From Agrocybe praecox (Eukaryota; Basidiomycota; Agaricomycetes; Agaricales; Agrocybaceae), in assembly GCA_964017145.1 (NCBI GenBank), contig CAXHKQ010000244.1, forward strand, positions 1 through 18,882: a DNA stretch of 18,882 nucleotides, read 5' to 3'. This document shows positions 1-10,088 of this stretch, in pieces. The notes under the pieces are model-generated. The model saw only the letters and a list, made by a program, of their open reading frames with translations. It was not told the DNA's origin and ran no database searches. A program made the position numbers and the translations under genes. Within the stretch, counting starts at the first letter, position 1. Every line of letters starts with the position of its first letter.

Positions 1-18
1 TTTGGCTTGACGGCGTGG

Positions 19-54
19 TCTGTGTGTGCGTGTGTGCGTGTGTTGATTGTGTGT
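19..54. repeat. Imperfect TG/GC microsatellite
   Basis: The stretch is almost entirely alternating TG with occasional GC steps. It is an ordinary dinucleotide repeat of the kind that recurs throughout this window. Confidence 0.8.
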
Positions 55-139
55 CACGAAGGGATTTCGGTTCGGTGAGTAATAGACGTTAGCATATGGT
101 TAGCATAATTGAGCGGACACGCTTGTGAATGTGACGGCG

Positions 140-172
140 ATGTCGTCGTCGTCGTCGTCGGCACACTTGGAA
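140..172 (+). CDS. Possible first coding exon (11 codons) ending at a splice donor
   Basis: An ATG at 140 is followed by six TCG codons and GCA CAC TTG GAA (Met, six Ser, Ala-His-Leu-Glu). GTAAGT, a full consensus splice donor, follows at 173-178. If used, the exon would end in phase 0. The open frame continues to 472 past the donor, but beyond about 230 it runs into a transposon, so that continuation is not a gene. No downstream exon can be identified in the window. The serine run is also a (TCG)6 trinucleotide repeat, which can arise without any coding role. A second donor-like GTGAGT lies upstream at about 77. The call rests only on the ATG plus donor and is weak. Confidence 0.15.
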
Positions 173-230
173 GTAAGTGAGCATCGCAGTTATACTTGCG
201 TGCTAACGACCACGACCATTCCATTATGTA

Positions 231-1273
231 CAGTCACTCACATACTAGTTCGGACACGTAGAAATATCATTACGCTTTCTTATTATCGAGGCGTTCACCA
301 ACCATTGATTAAGTCCAATAGATTCGTCGGAAAACAATTATTTCGGAAATTCGGCACAGACATCGGACAGTATGAAAATATAGCCAGATTTTTGTATGAG
401 GTAATGGGCTATTATGCTCAAAGTGAACCAGGACTCGAGAATTTTGGCCCGTCATGTGGTCAAATGAGTTGAAATGTTGGAAATTTTGGTTTTTGAAATT
501 TTGGAAATTTCGGTTAACCGGTTAACCGTTTTCCAGTAAATGAGATAGACAAAAATTCACCGAAAACCGGTTTTTGTAAACCGGTTAAATCCGGTAAATC
601 AACAATAGTGAATTCAACCACTTGTTTTATATGATTTCGAGTTGAAGTTCCAATGGAAATTAAATGTACGTCATTACGCTTATTTAACATATCATAAAAA
701 ATGAGCATGCGTGTGAAGTTAATACTTCGTCTCCACATGTAATATGCAAAATAGGTGCTGTTTCTTGAAAATTCATACAAACGCGATGCTTAGTTCGTCG
801 CGTATGAATAATCGACAAAAAACAGCTAATTGTTCAACATATAGCTATCAAGAACGCAGAACGGTGAGAATTTCGGTAAATTTCAATTAACCGGTTAACC
901 AAAAATCGAAAATCGACATTTACCGGTTAACCGGTTTATCGTGTTCTCATAAAAAATTTCCTATTACAAAAAAATACGTCTATATTACCGTTTACCAGTA
1001 AATGAAAAAGCACGGTAATTGCATTCACTAGTGCCAATCCAATGTATTAACATTTTCAAGTCAAGTGTGTATTGTTATTGACATTATGACTGTATTGTCT
1101 GTCCTTATTACCGAAATTATTGATTTCCGTCGAATCTATTGGACTTTATCAATGGTTTTTTCCTTCAACATCAGAAGAATGAATATTTAAAGAAAAATAA
1201 CTTGAGAAACGTCTCGATAATAATTTGAAAAAAAACGTATTTCTACTTGTCCAAACTATTATGTGAGTGACTG
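231..1273 (+). mobile_element. Tc1/mariner-like element 1, interrupted and non-autonomous
   Basis: The left end reads CAGTCACTCACATA and the right end TATGTGAGTGACTG, exact inverted repeats of each other. Each is bordered by TA (229-230 and 1274-1275), the target duplication expected of the Tc1/mariner superfamily; CAGT termini are also typical of Tc1-like elements. The inverted similarity continues well inward: the right arm (about 1112-1273), read in reverse complement, follows the left arm through a shared CCATTG-type block, CCAATAG and a TCGG-rich segment. The left arm lacks about 45 bases that the right arm keeps. Internal sequence at about 370-476 matches element 2. No intact transposase remains: in the frame shared with element 2 a TGA stop falls at about 466. 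The interior is interrupted by an AACCGGTT-rich block (about 479-1016). Confidence 0.75.
479..1016. mobile_element. AACCGGTT-rich block inserted in the Tc1-like element, possibly hAT-like
   Basis: Similarity to the sister element breaks off near 476. A block follows with five perfect AACCGGTT octamers (516-523, 565-572, 579-586, 889-896, 929-936). Two sit inside longer perfect palindromes: 18 bp at 511-528 and 14 bp at 922-935. A short direct repeat with the core CCAGTAAATGA occurs near 533 and 989. Dense subterminal copies of such motifs are known in some hAT-type DNA transposons, so a non-autonomous hAT insertion is one reading. I could not find convincing terminal repeats or an 8-bp target duplication, so both the ends and the class are uncertain. 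The one reverse-strand open frame inside (780-514) shows no recognisable domain. Confidence 0.4.
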
Positions 1274-1760
1274 TAAATTAATATTGCTCGTTTGTATCAA
1301 CATAGTGCAACATTGTCGCCATAGCATAAACACTGCTTTGATTAATGCAAGGGTGGTACCGAGCTCAGGTATGCTTGTTTGTTCTTTTCTATGGAGTCGA
1401 TATTATTGCTACTTGAATAAAACAATTTATGCTTCATTCCACATGCTTATCAATCACATACTGTCACGTACAATTGTGAAATAACCACTTCAATCCCTTT
1501 ACAGGTTGCGTGATTTGGTCGCCAATTATTATTTCACTAACGTACACGTAGAAATTATGTTTTCCCAACCACAAACGTTCCCCGGCCCCGGTCCCGGCAT
1601 GTTGTTCACTGCATTCGAACCCTAAATAGAATTTGGTCAGCATGCCAAGTAGTATCATCTGGTCCCACCCTCCCCCATTTCACCTGCTGCATGAACTCGC
1701 AGGCCGGCACATCACGCACATTGAAACTTCAAAATGTTCAACGCATAACACAGCAAGCCT

Positions 1761-1785
1761 ACACGCACACGCACACGCACACGCA
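1761..1785. repeat. (ACACGC)4 hexanucleotide repeat
   Basis: Four uninterrupted copies of ACACGC. The reading frame gives alternating His-Ala, which explains the open frame in this interval. Confidence 0.9.
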
Positions 1786-1843
1786 TCTTGCATTCACCGC
1801 ACGTTCAAACGCTGTTGCGGTGCGTGTCGCTTAATCACATTTC

Positions 1844-1861
1844 GTGTGTGTGTGTGTGTGT
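1844..1861. repeat. (GT)9 microsatellite
   Basis: Nine uninterrupted GT units. It lies about 60 bases from the ACACGC repeat, which is its approximate complement, so the two could pair. Confidence 0.9.
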
Positions 1862-2419
1862 TTCCGTGTGTGTGCTTTCGACGTGTATCCATTTGTGTGT
1901 CGGTATTCGGTATATGCTATTTTACGTTTGTCGAAAAACGCTACTGGCACAACTCGCACTCGTCGCTTGGTTAACTCACTCAGTCAGTCAGACCAATATT
2001 GCACACAATACAAGCATATACCCCCAACACGCACGCACAGACTATGTTTTGGTTGAGATGCATTAGGTAATTTGTATTTGTGGTCTGGCTCGCACTATCA
2101 GGCACGTGGGCAGTCCGAACCTCATCGCACACACTCGCACGCACACATTTCTTCGACACACGTCTATTACACATGTCTATACGTTTCATCATTTGTGTCG
2201 TACACACACTCAAGTGAGGGAGAGTGTTGGTGCTCGAATTTAGTTTAAAAGCCTTTGGTGTCCCCCAAAGAGGAGGTGATCACGATCACACAAGCATAAA
2301 CCGCAACATATAGTATACGCAAGCATACAAATACTGCCGCGTGCGCACATCGGTCGTATGAAATTGAATTCGGGGCTCGGGACGTGTCGGTTTGGGTGCT
2401 ATCATCGTTGCGTGAGCTA

Positions 2420-2907
2420 CAGTTACTCACATAATAGTTTGGAAACGTAGGAATATTATTCTGCTTTCTCATTAACGAGGCGTTTACCAAGTTTTATCAA
2501 TGGTTATCCTTTGGTTTTCAATGGATAACCTTTGAATACGTTTCATCTACAAATTTAAATATTTTTTAGAAACAATCCGACCATAATTTGTCGATTTATT
2601 ACAATTATGCCTAACGACTTCATCAACACATTTAACCACATGGCGGGCCAAAATTCTCGGGTCCTGATTGACTTTGCGCATTCCCATTTCAATCCAATCT
2701 GGCCATATTTCCCTACAGTCCAAACATGTTTTGTAACATGATGCCGGATTTCCGATATTATTGTTTTCCGACAAATCTATTGGACTTTAACAATGGTTTT
2801 TTTCTTCAACATCTGGAAAACACTTCAATCAAAAAAATTGTGAACGCCTCGATTATAAGAAAGCAAAATTGTATTTCTAGGTGTCCGAACTATTATGTGA
2901 TTGACTG
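2420..2907 (-). mobile_element. Tc1/mariner-like element 2, deleted derivative
   Basis: The ends read CAGTTACTCACATAATAG (from 2420) and ATTATGTGATTGACTG (to 2907), imperfect inverted repeats bordered by TA on both sides (2418-2419, 2908-2909). The arm at about 2740-2907 is the reverse complement of the left arm of element 1, and it supplies the roughly 45 bases missing there. The other arm matches over about 95 bases, then carries an 8-bp hairpin (GGTTATCC at 2502, GGATAACC at 2523). At 488 bp it is too short to encode a Tc1 transposase of usual size (about 340 residues), so this is a non-autonomous relic. Assigned to the minus strand because its shared interior runs opposite to that of element 1. 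Confidence 0.75.
2547..2774 (-). pseudogene. Possible transposase C-terminal relic inside element 2
   Basis: The reverse-strand frame reads, in part, WPDWIEMGMRKV, then HVVKCVDEVV, then STNYGR, and stops. In Tc1-like transposases the extreme C-terminus usually has a pattern with a VI/VV pair, then Gly or Asn, and a Thr/Ser-x-Tyr near the stop, and it lies just inside one terminal repeat. This frame fits that only loosely. Support comes from element 1: over about 15 aligned codons the two copies differ at five, of which three are synonymous (Asn, Arg, Val), one is Pro to Ser and one makes a stop. No catalytic DDE residues are present. The identification is an inference. Confidence 0.3.
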
Positions 2908-3725
2908 TATATGCACAGCCACAAATTATATTCTGAATATGTATGAATGTAAACACATGTATGTTGGACACATATTAGCACTCAGGGTTGAAATCAAACT
3001 ATTGACATAGTGGTTGCCTATTATTATTATATATGTGTCCATGAGAGGAAAAACGCGTGTTTGTCCATCATCAGCGAATCTATCAGACATGTAGTACGTT
3101 TGTGTTTGTATAGGCTTTGCTCGAGCTCATTACATTCGTGTTTATGCCTGCTGAAGCGTAATCATTGTTGTTATAAACCTAAAACAATACAGTACATAGA
3201 TTGATATTGTATATCACGTACACAGCTCATTTGCACAGTAAATACACTGTGTGCATCCAGATAAGGGCATGTTGTCCGTTACCTGAACCTGTCATCCCAC
3301 TCCACATTCCCTCAAAGCTAATATTGTGAGGTGATCATGTTCCACGCATCATCCAAACAAGCAATCGCCTCTCGTATCGTCTGACTTGAGCGTGAATTAT
3401 TAGCTATATCTGATCACCGTTAGCGCATGCAATTGAATGTTGACCTCGGACGCATGCCCTGAATATTTGCATTCCAGTACGCCCTGATGCCGTCGCATCC
3501 ACCACCATTGTCCTCCTCCGCACCCACCACCCTGGACCCTGGCCCTCGACGTAAGCCAGCACATCGTGCATAATCCGGTCGCTTGCGTCGCGGCATGCAA
3601 TCAAATTAAATTGAAACGTGATCTGCGAACGAGCGACGAGTTTTCACGGATTTCTCTCGCTTTTGCGCCACACCAGCACACCAGCACCAACACACCAAGT
3701 CTCTGGCGAGTCGCGCTTGCGCCCC

Positions 3726-3737
3726 AGTGACGTCACT
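3726..3737. promoter_or_regulatory. Perfect 12-bp palindrome containing a CRE (TGACGTCA)
   Basis: AGTGACGTCACT is fully self-complementary. Its core is the canonical full cAMP-response element bound by CREB/ATF-type bZIP factors. A second full CRE octamer lies at 10081-10088. With no nearby gene, a regulatory role is only a possibility. Confidence 0.3.
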
Positions 3738-5227
3738 AATCCGCGAGCAAATAAATGTATGTGATGTACGATTTACCAACGAACTCAAACACAACACACA
3801 CTCCACACAGCACAGCAGTTGCAAATCTAGGCCAAATGACTCATTGAGCGCGCAACGAGCGCACGCACATGATTTTAATATTTATTTCGTATTCGAGTTG
3901 GTGTGTGAAAATCCGAACGCGCTGAGGTTTTCTTCTGGTCCATGTTATAAATCACTTATGTGAGCGTGTGTGCGCGCATTGCGTATACGTCGAGTGTGTG
4001 TTCATTGTTTATACATTCGAAATCGAGTTTTTCGCCTCAACACACCAGCCCAAGTGCGTTATATAAATGAGGAAGTTTTCATGCCGTTCAAGATTGTGCG
4101 CAAGAAATTAAACAGCCCAATTGAGTCCGATGTTTACGATTGCGTCGTTTCCGCCGCAAGTATTGTCTGCGCGAGGCAATCGTCTGGGTGTTACACCGCT
4201 GATATGCGACACAATTGTGTCGTCTTCGTCGTGGTAAATTGGATTATTGCCATTGCCCGAAAAGTCAGGGACTATGCAGAAGTCTGAAGTATGTAAAGCA
4301 TTTTATTTCCCGTTCGAACTTGTTTTACTGACAGTTGGAAATGAACCAGTATGCCATTTTATGTAAATTCTTATAACTAATTTTATGAAAACAGCGTCTC
4401 TCACGAACATGACAAACATGTTTTGAAATAGAAGAACGGTATGAAAGACAAAATAAGGCAAAAGAAATGGGTTTCATTCGAATCGTACAGACACTCGACG
4501 CACAATTGTGGATACAAGTATTTTGCGTGTTGAACAGGAAACGAAATGTTTCCACCGAACTTCCGGCTCTTTATATGACAATGTGCCGCGTAGACGCCGC
4601 GCGAATCTCTTGTGAGTTCGCGCAATAAGACTCAAGTTTCACAGGGATATTGAAGCGCACATGAAAATGGCATGACACATTTTTGCGCGCGTGTTCGTAT
4701 GCGCACAACAGAGCGATGAAATGACATTTGAAGGGAGCTGAAGTGTCGCCATGGGAATGTTAATCCGAATAACACGGTGCTGTTAATTTGAACGTCATGT
4801 TCGACACGACGACGATGACGACGCGGCCTCCATTCGGTCATCATTCGCACAGATCCGATTATATCATGACGCGGTGCCCAACGCAGCGTGTGAATTTAAT
4901 CGCCAGAATTGTCAATATTGAAAAATTAATTTCGCTGAGCTGACCGTTAGCGAACGCGGAACCGGAAATTGCGTATGCATTCGGTGTGGGGCATATAGAC
5001 ACAGGAAATTGTTGAATGTTGGCGCATATCATGAATGTGCTAAATGCGTTGACTGTATGCAAGCCCGTAAGCTGCATGTTTGTCACTGGATTGAATAATT
5101 AATATGCATTGCGTTGAGCGGAGTGCTTGACGGATCTGTCAACCACTTCGTTCGTTGCCGCATTCGCTGCACTTGACTCGCTCACTTGCGTCGAGTGACA
5201 GGGACACTTTGGATTGAGGTATGTGAA

Positions 5228-5241
5228 TGTGTGTGTGTGTG
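5228..5241. repeat. (TG)7 microsatellite
   Basis: Seven uninterrupted TG units. Confidence 0.85.
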
Positions 5242-6411
5242 CGAGTGCATACCTTCGATGGGACAGATTGTCTCCCCCGATGCCAGAGCAATGAACTCTG
5301 TTATGCAGCATGGTATATTCCGAATGTCTGTGTAACTGGCATTTGTCGACTATGGCAAATGCATTTTTATTGTCCGCATATCACTCGTGCATATTTCCTC
5401 GAACGTCATGCTCGATGATGCGTTCGAAATCGAACGAACGTTATCGTTTGATCGGCTCACGCGTTCGCCCTCCGGAACAAATTGTGGGTTTTTTGTCAAT
5501 TCATCAATTCGACAAAATATACAACTCACGCACATACCACATATGACGAACACACATAAGGACGAACACCCCATTGTGCGGACGGAAACGAATTATAGGG
5601 GTGAACGAGGCGAACTTGCGTGTTTTTATGAAAATATAAATACATAGCTCTGGTCACAAGCCGATTTAGTGCATTAGTTAGCTAGTAATGATTTGCTTCC
5701 AGAACTAATGTGACAATTTGTAATAATTGATAAGCAGCCGCTCCAACCAAGAACATTTCTAAGTTTGGCTCGATTTCTGGAAACCTTCTTGCATAAATGA
5801 ACTGAATATTTTTGTGGATAGTAGAGTAATCATATTCTGGTCAATATGCGGAATCTGATCATTTTCAGTCGCCCTCGAAAGGAAAGGCAGGCCTTATTAG
5901 TAACCATAAAATAGCACCACACTTGGATGTTACTAAAAGGTAAATGTATGTTTCATGGCTGAACTGCTGAATAATTTAAACAGTGTTTGATGCAATTTTG
6001 TGCCCTCGGATGTTTTTTTTTCATGAAAAGCCTTAAAACAAATTTAAAATACTATTTAACAAAACCTACATGAATATGTTCCAACATGTCATGGTTCTTA
6101 TTCACGATTAATCATATTCAAGTTTCCGAGACAAGGTTCTTGACTCTGTTGAATTAGACATATTGAAAAATACAAACATGTCATTTAGTTGAAGATAGGG
6201 ATTTGTTCGTCATATTTTGATGTCTATCACATTAAAACTATCAAAGATATCTTGTTCGGTTTTTTGTCCATCATATTAGCTACACATGTACCCTATCATT
6301 CTGTGAATATGTGGATCACGCACAAGAGTCCTTCCGATTCAGCGATGTATACCATCCATCAAACCATTTTCCGACCTTCTCGAATGTTTCGAAGTGTAGA
6401 CCTGCTATAGA

Positions 6412-6626
6412 ACTCTCGAACTTCAGCGAGGTGACTCGAAACGAGACGAAATCGCGTGTTGTTGTTATTGCTCACCCACCAATACTTACGTACAATTGGC
6501 AAAAGTGTGTAAATCGGCTCGTGCACAATTTCACCGGCGACTCGAATTAGAGAGTCAAGCGAGTGATTCTCTCAAATTCGAGTGGCCTTCGTCTCGTTTC
6601 GAGTCACCTCGCTAACGTTCGAGAGT
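6412..6626. mobile_element. Foldback or MITE-like element with 39-bp inverted arms
   Basis: The arm at 6412-6450 (starting ACTCTCGAAC, ending GAGACGAA) and the arm at 6588-6626 are reverse complements at 37 of 39 positions. Between them a smaller imperfect hairpin at about 6540-6583 is built from the same vocabulary (ACTCGAATT paired with AATTCGAGT). Each arm also contains the mini-palindrome CTCGAAACGAG. The total length of 215 bp and the absence of coding capacity fit a MITE, or a foldback made by inverted duplication. I found no clear target-site duplication, so the transposon family is unknown. The low divergence of the arms suggests a recent origin or pairing constraint. Confidence 0.65.
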
Positions 6627-7430
6627 GGATTGGATGTCTTTGGTTTTGTTATTTTTCGCGATTAGGGTTCTCGACATATATTCTCTTTCTATCGCCAATT
6701 GAAATCCGTTGCAAAATACATAATTTCGCACCCAGTTTTCCACTTTCCGCAAATGATCGTTTTTTGGCACAAACATCGACTTTTTCAACAGCGCAGTGTG
6801 TTTGTAACTAACTCTCAATACATTGGAAAATAGTTGTATATTGAAGATTAAGGTCTCACCTTTTCAATGATGTATAACATGGCCACCTATACCAAACGAA
6901 CCCAGTAACGACTGATTATCCAAATCCCAATATTAAACTATCGCTACTGGTAATTGCAGTTGACATGTTTCTGTTGGACTGTAGCAAATTTAAATATTAG
7001 GCCTTCCTTCCTTGGTCTAATGCTCTAGAACTCTCAAACAAAGCTGATATAAAAATTCGTCTCATGACTTTTTTGACCGACTGTATGTTTTTTTAACATG
7101 CTAAACTGGTGAGTCGATTTCGACATGGTTCATAGGGTGCGCACTTTTGCCACGTTCCCCCCTATGTGCGTGCGAGCTCCGGACAAACGGTGAAAAATTG
7201 TGTCCCATTCTCCGGGAAAAACTTTATCGATGTGTCCGCATTCCGCATCCCACAATCAAATGTAATGGCCATCGGCACGAAACCGACTGTGAATCGAAAC
7301 TTATTAATTGTCCGACACTACAACGTTGTTATTATGAATTATATCACTGAGCTGAGAGCACTCGTGTCGGCATGCGCATTCATGCACGCACGCACGCACG
7401 CCACTCGCCACCGGCCATCACATTGATGAT
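6627..7430. other. Gene-free AT-rich spacer
   Basis: No open frame has a recognised domain. A short GCAC tandem run at about 7381-7401 is the only repeat noted. Confidence 0.5.
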
Positions 7431-7700
7431 GATGGCGTATCATTTATAATTAGATGCTATCGAGTGGCGAGCTGGGCGCTGTTGGTGGGCTGTGTTGGGT
7501 GGGGGGGCGGTGTTCCGGGGGCGCGCGAGTCCGCTAATGGACGTGGACGCCGTGCGGACGCACCGATAACGTTAATGACAACTCGTCGAGTTGCGAAATT
7601 TATGTGCCACACGATTTAATAATCTCCCGCAGGCGAAGTGGTGCGCCCGGGCTCGCAAAGTGCTCTGCTGTATCGGAGCGCTCCAATATATAAATCAATA
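7430..7700. promoter_or_regulatory. GC-rich block with TAAT-type motifs, candidate regulatory region
   Basis: A block with a poly-G tract (about 7501-7507) and many CpG steps contains TAATTAG (about 7448) and other TAAT cores of the kind homeodomain proteins bind, and it is followed by AATATATAA (about 7685). It sits between AT-rich spacer and the Helitron. No gene start can be placed, and the call rests on composition and short motifs only. Confidence 0.2.
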
Positions 7701-7730
7701 TCGCTCGACGCCACCGGGTTTGTCATTTAA

Positions 7731-7963
7731 TCTATATAGATAAAACTGAATTCCGTTTTGTTTGTTTGTCTGTTTGTTTGTTTGTAATGCATGGCCGGCT
7801 AAACGGCTCAACCGATTGGGCTGAAAATTTGAGAGTGTGTTCAGGTCGACCCTGAGCGTGTTTGTGCCATAAATTTGTTTTTGTAATTTGCATCGGGACC
7901 CACCGGGGCGAGCGAAGCGAGCTCTGAAAAGCCCGCCGCAGGCGCTAGCGGCGCAGCCGCTAG
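7731..7963 (+). mobile_element. Short non-autonomous Helitron
   Basis: The element begins TC within the palindrome TCTATATAGA and ends CTAG, with host A before (7730) and T after (7964). That is the 5'-TC...CTRR-3' structure and A/T insertion site of Helitrons. The 3' end folds strongly: CTAGCGGC (7945-7952), loop GCA, GCCGCTAG (7956-7963), a perfect 8-bp stem containing the terminal CTAG. Just before it is a second hairpin, CGCC-GCA-GGCG (7934-7944), with the same loop. The interior has a GTTT-rich run (about 7753-7784), a GGCTAAACGGCTCAACCGATTGG-type segment and a GCGAGCGAAGCGAGC repeat; I recall such segments from arthropod Helitron families, which is memory and not a search. At 233 bp it encodes no Rep/helicase and would depend on an autonomous partner. 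Confidence 0.75.
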
Positions 7964-8698
7964 TTAACGATAAATGTGATGACATGCGGCTACGCCGTGT
8001 GGCGTGGTCGATAAAATGTTTAGCACCGTGTGTATCAACATTTTATCCGCTAACCGTGTGGGAGTGTGTGGTGTGTACATTTGTACAATCAGATTACGCT
8101 TGTTTGCGTGTCGAACGTGTTACCTTTTATGCCCTTTTAACATACCGTTTTAACCACATACGCGTGCACGCGCGTATGCTCATCTCATAAGCATTACTTC
8201 ACACACACGACAAAAACACACACTAACGCCCGATACATGCCAGCCAACGTATCCGGACGGTATTTATCCTCCTGAATATGGGCAAAACTAGGCGGTCTGC
8301 GCGCGTGTGTGTGGTGACACTCTCGACAAGGCGCTTATCGACTGTCACACTCGGCTACACTGACGACAATCATCCGGTAAACTCTACGTGTATACGTGTT
8401 GTATGTTGTAGGTTGTTGTGTGTGTGTGCAAGCACTTCGGGTGCTGGTAATGTGATGTGACGTTTTAATGTGGCTGAAAATTATGTGCATATTTACGCGA
8501 CAGCTTCACGTATTCGACACGCAAACACTGGTGCGATGAAATAAAATATGCTGGAAATTAAATACACACACACACATCAAAGACAACACGGAGAATAAAC
8601 GTCGGAGTAGGGCGACAACGCAGCATCGACGTAGACAACACAACATAGAACATAGTCGAGTTCATTTCGGGCAAAGTGTGCGATATGATGCTCTAGAA
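7964..8698. other. Gene-free spacer
   Basis: Several short overlapping frames, none with a recognised domain. Contains CG/TG-alternating patches near 8161-8176 and 8300-8312 and an (AC) run at 8564-8576. Confidence 0.5.
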
Positions 8699-8730
8699 TG
8701 TACAGGGTGGGGCGCCAAAATCTGGACACC
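8699..8730. repeat. Solo transposon-like terminus (TACAGGGTGGGGCGCC)
   Basis: TACAGGGTG followed by a GGCGCC and AAAAT segment resembles the outer end of many arthropod Tc1/mariner-group elements, which often begin TA-CAGGGTG. I found no inverted partner in the window, so it would be a solo end or a heavily deleted copy. Neither flanking open frame (768 bases downstream at most) shows a transposase. Confidence 0.3.
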
Positions 8731-9645
8731 GTTCCTTCCAGTTTCTGCATTTTTAGGCACTTCGGCACTCTTTTTCGTAGAAAATAACTTTTGTCACGGT
8801 GTCATGTGCGCTTTATTGGAGCGACACTTGAAGATAGGGATCGTGTCGCATTGATAATGTCCGACTGGTGCTACAGGAAGAGTTCAGAAACAATTCAAGA
8901 TATAATGAAAAATGTGTTACGTTTTTCAAAATATTTACTCCCTTTATCCGGATTTAAGTGCCGATCCTGTATAAATAGTTTGAACACTATACGTTCCACC
9001 CGTTTGTCCGCACGTCATCGTTCAATATACATTATTATTACGAGCGCATAAGGTCATGTGCTCAAGTGATGCAAGGCGCCAACACAATACACGCCAACAG
9101 CAGCACACGATGCTCAAAGCTCAAAGTGTTGATGCGCGATCGTTGTGCGCGCAAAAAAGGGTATACTCTTGCTGAAACTATACAACATAATATTATGCCA
9201 GCCAGCCTAGAGCGCATCATCTATGATTCATCAATAAATCATCATTATTTCAGACGCAAAACACGGTCGCGCCTCCTCCGACAACACACTCGAAAATGTA
9301 TTCCAGGTCAGACAACACACTCCGAACACCGAACAGTATATGAATTACATATTGGAGCACATAATGTAGTGGTCCATAACGGGTAATGTACACGCGATTA
9401 TGGCGCAATGTTGCTGAATGTTGTTCGGCACAACGCGCCACGCAACGCAAACACCAAGCTAGCTTATAAACTCGAGCTCGAGTCGGTCGGTCGGTGGTTC
9501 TCTCATGCCGTGAGTTTGATGTCTTTATCAGCTCGGCATGCTGCTGGTGCATGTTGGTGGTGGTTTGTGCAAGTAGGCGTTTTGTGGGTGGGGCTGCGAC
9601 GGAGGCGGCTGGATGGTAATACCAACGGATGTGTTGTATGACGGA

Positions 9646-9665
9646 TGTGTGTGTGTGTGTGTGTG
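9646..9665. repeat. (TG)10 microsatellite
   Basis: Ten uninterrupted TG units. An (AC)7 run at 9704-9717 is its complement 40 bases away, so a TG/CA hairpin could form. Confidence 0.9.
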
Positions 9666-10080
9666 CGCCGTACTTGCACGCAGCAAAACACACACGGACT
9701 AGAACACACACACACACGCAACTCTTCAGTGTGACTAAAGTTAAATGGGTGGGTGTTTGTTTGTTCGTCGGTTCGCTGTGCTTTGCTTGTCGGCAGCCGG
9801 CAGCGACAGCAGCGACGGACATTGGCACGACGCTCAGTCGAATGCACACACATTCAGCAGGATGTGATTGCAGATACAAAGACACAGTGTGCGCACCTTG
9901 TGTGTGATATGTCGCGTGCTGTCCAGATGCGCACAGTTGCTTCCATTTGATTCTTACCAATGAAATGTGTATATTGAAGACTGAATATTCAGTGTACAAG
10001 CTATCGAAGTGAAGTAATAATATCTTGAGTGATTAGAATTGGATTGGAATTGGATTGGAATCGGACAATTGAGTAGAACC

Positions 10081-10088
10081 TGACGTCA
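10081..10088. promoter_or_regulatory. Second full CRE octamer TGACGTCA
   Basis: An exact palindromic CRE core, as at 3728-3735. No gene is near, so this is a candidate binding site only. Confidence 0.2.

Larger units (their letters stand above)
1276..2417. other. Gene-free spacer with CA/TG microsatellites
   Basis: Open frames here are short, overlap in several frames and owe their length to stop-free CA/TG repeats. An acceptor-like CCCTTTACAG at about 1495-1504 is the only splice-type signal noted, and it has no partner exon. Nothing else is recognised. Confidence 0.6.
2910..6410. other. Gene-free stretch without recognised protein-coding content
   Basis: The longest frames (for example 3970-4287 on the plus strand, 105 residues) have no recognised domain, signal peptide or repeat and overlap other frames of similar length. 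Composition shifts from AT-rich at both ends to mixed at about 3400-5600. Apart from the sites listed separately I see only short CA/TG tracts and scattered small palindromes. An unrecognised exon cannot be excluded. Confidence 0.5.

Noticed and set aside
3970..4287. 105-residue open frame as a gene
   Set aside because: No recognised domain, no supporting splice or promoter signals, and length within what chance gives in this composition.
6190..8842. Shared 14-mer TTGAAGATAGGGAT at about 6190 and 8829
   Set aside because: About one such match is expected by chance in a window this long, and the similarity does not extend convincingly.
9250..9999. The longest open frame (249 residues, reverse strand) as a gene
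   Set aside because: It is kept open by TG/CA microsatellites that yield CVCVCV and HTHTHT peptides; other frames over the same interval are open as well and no domain is recognised.
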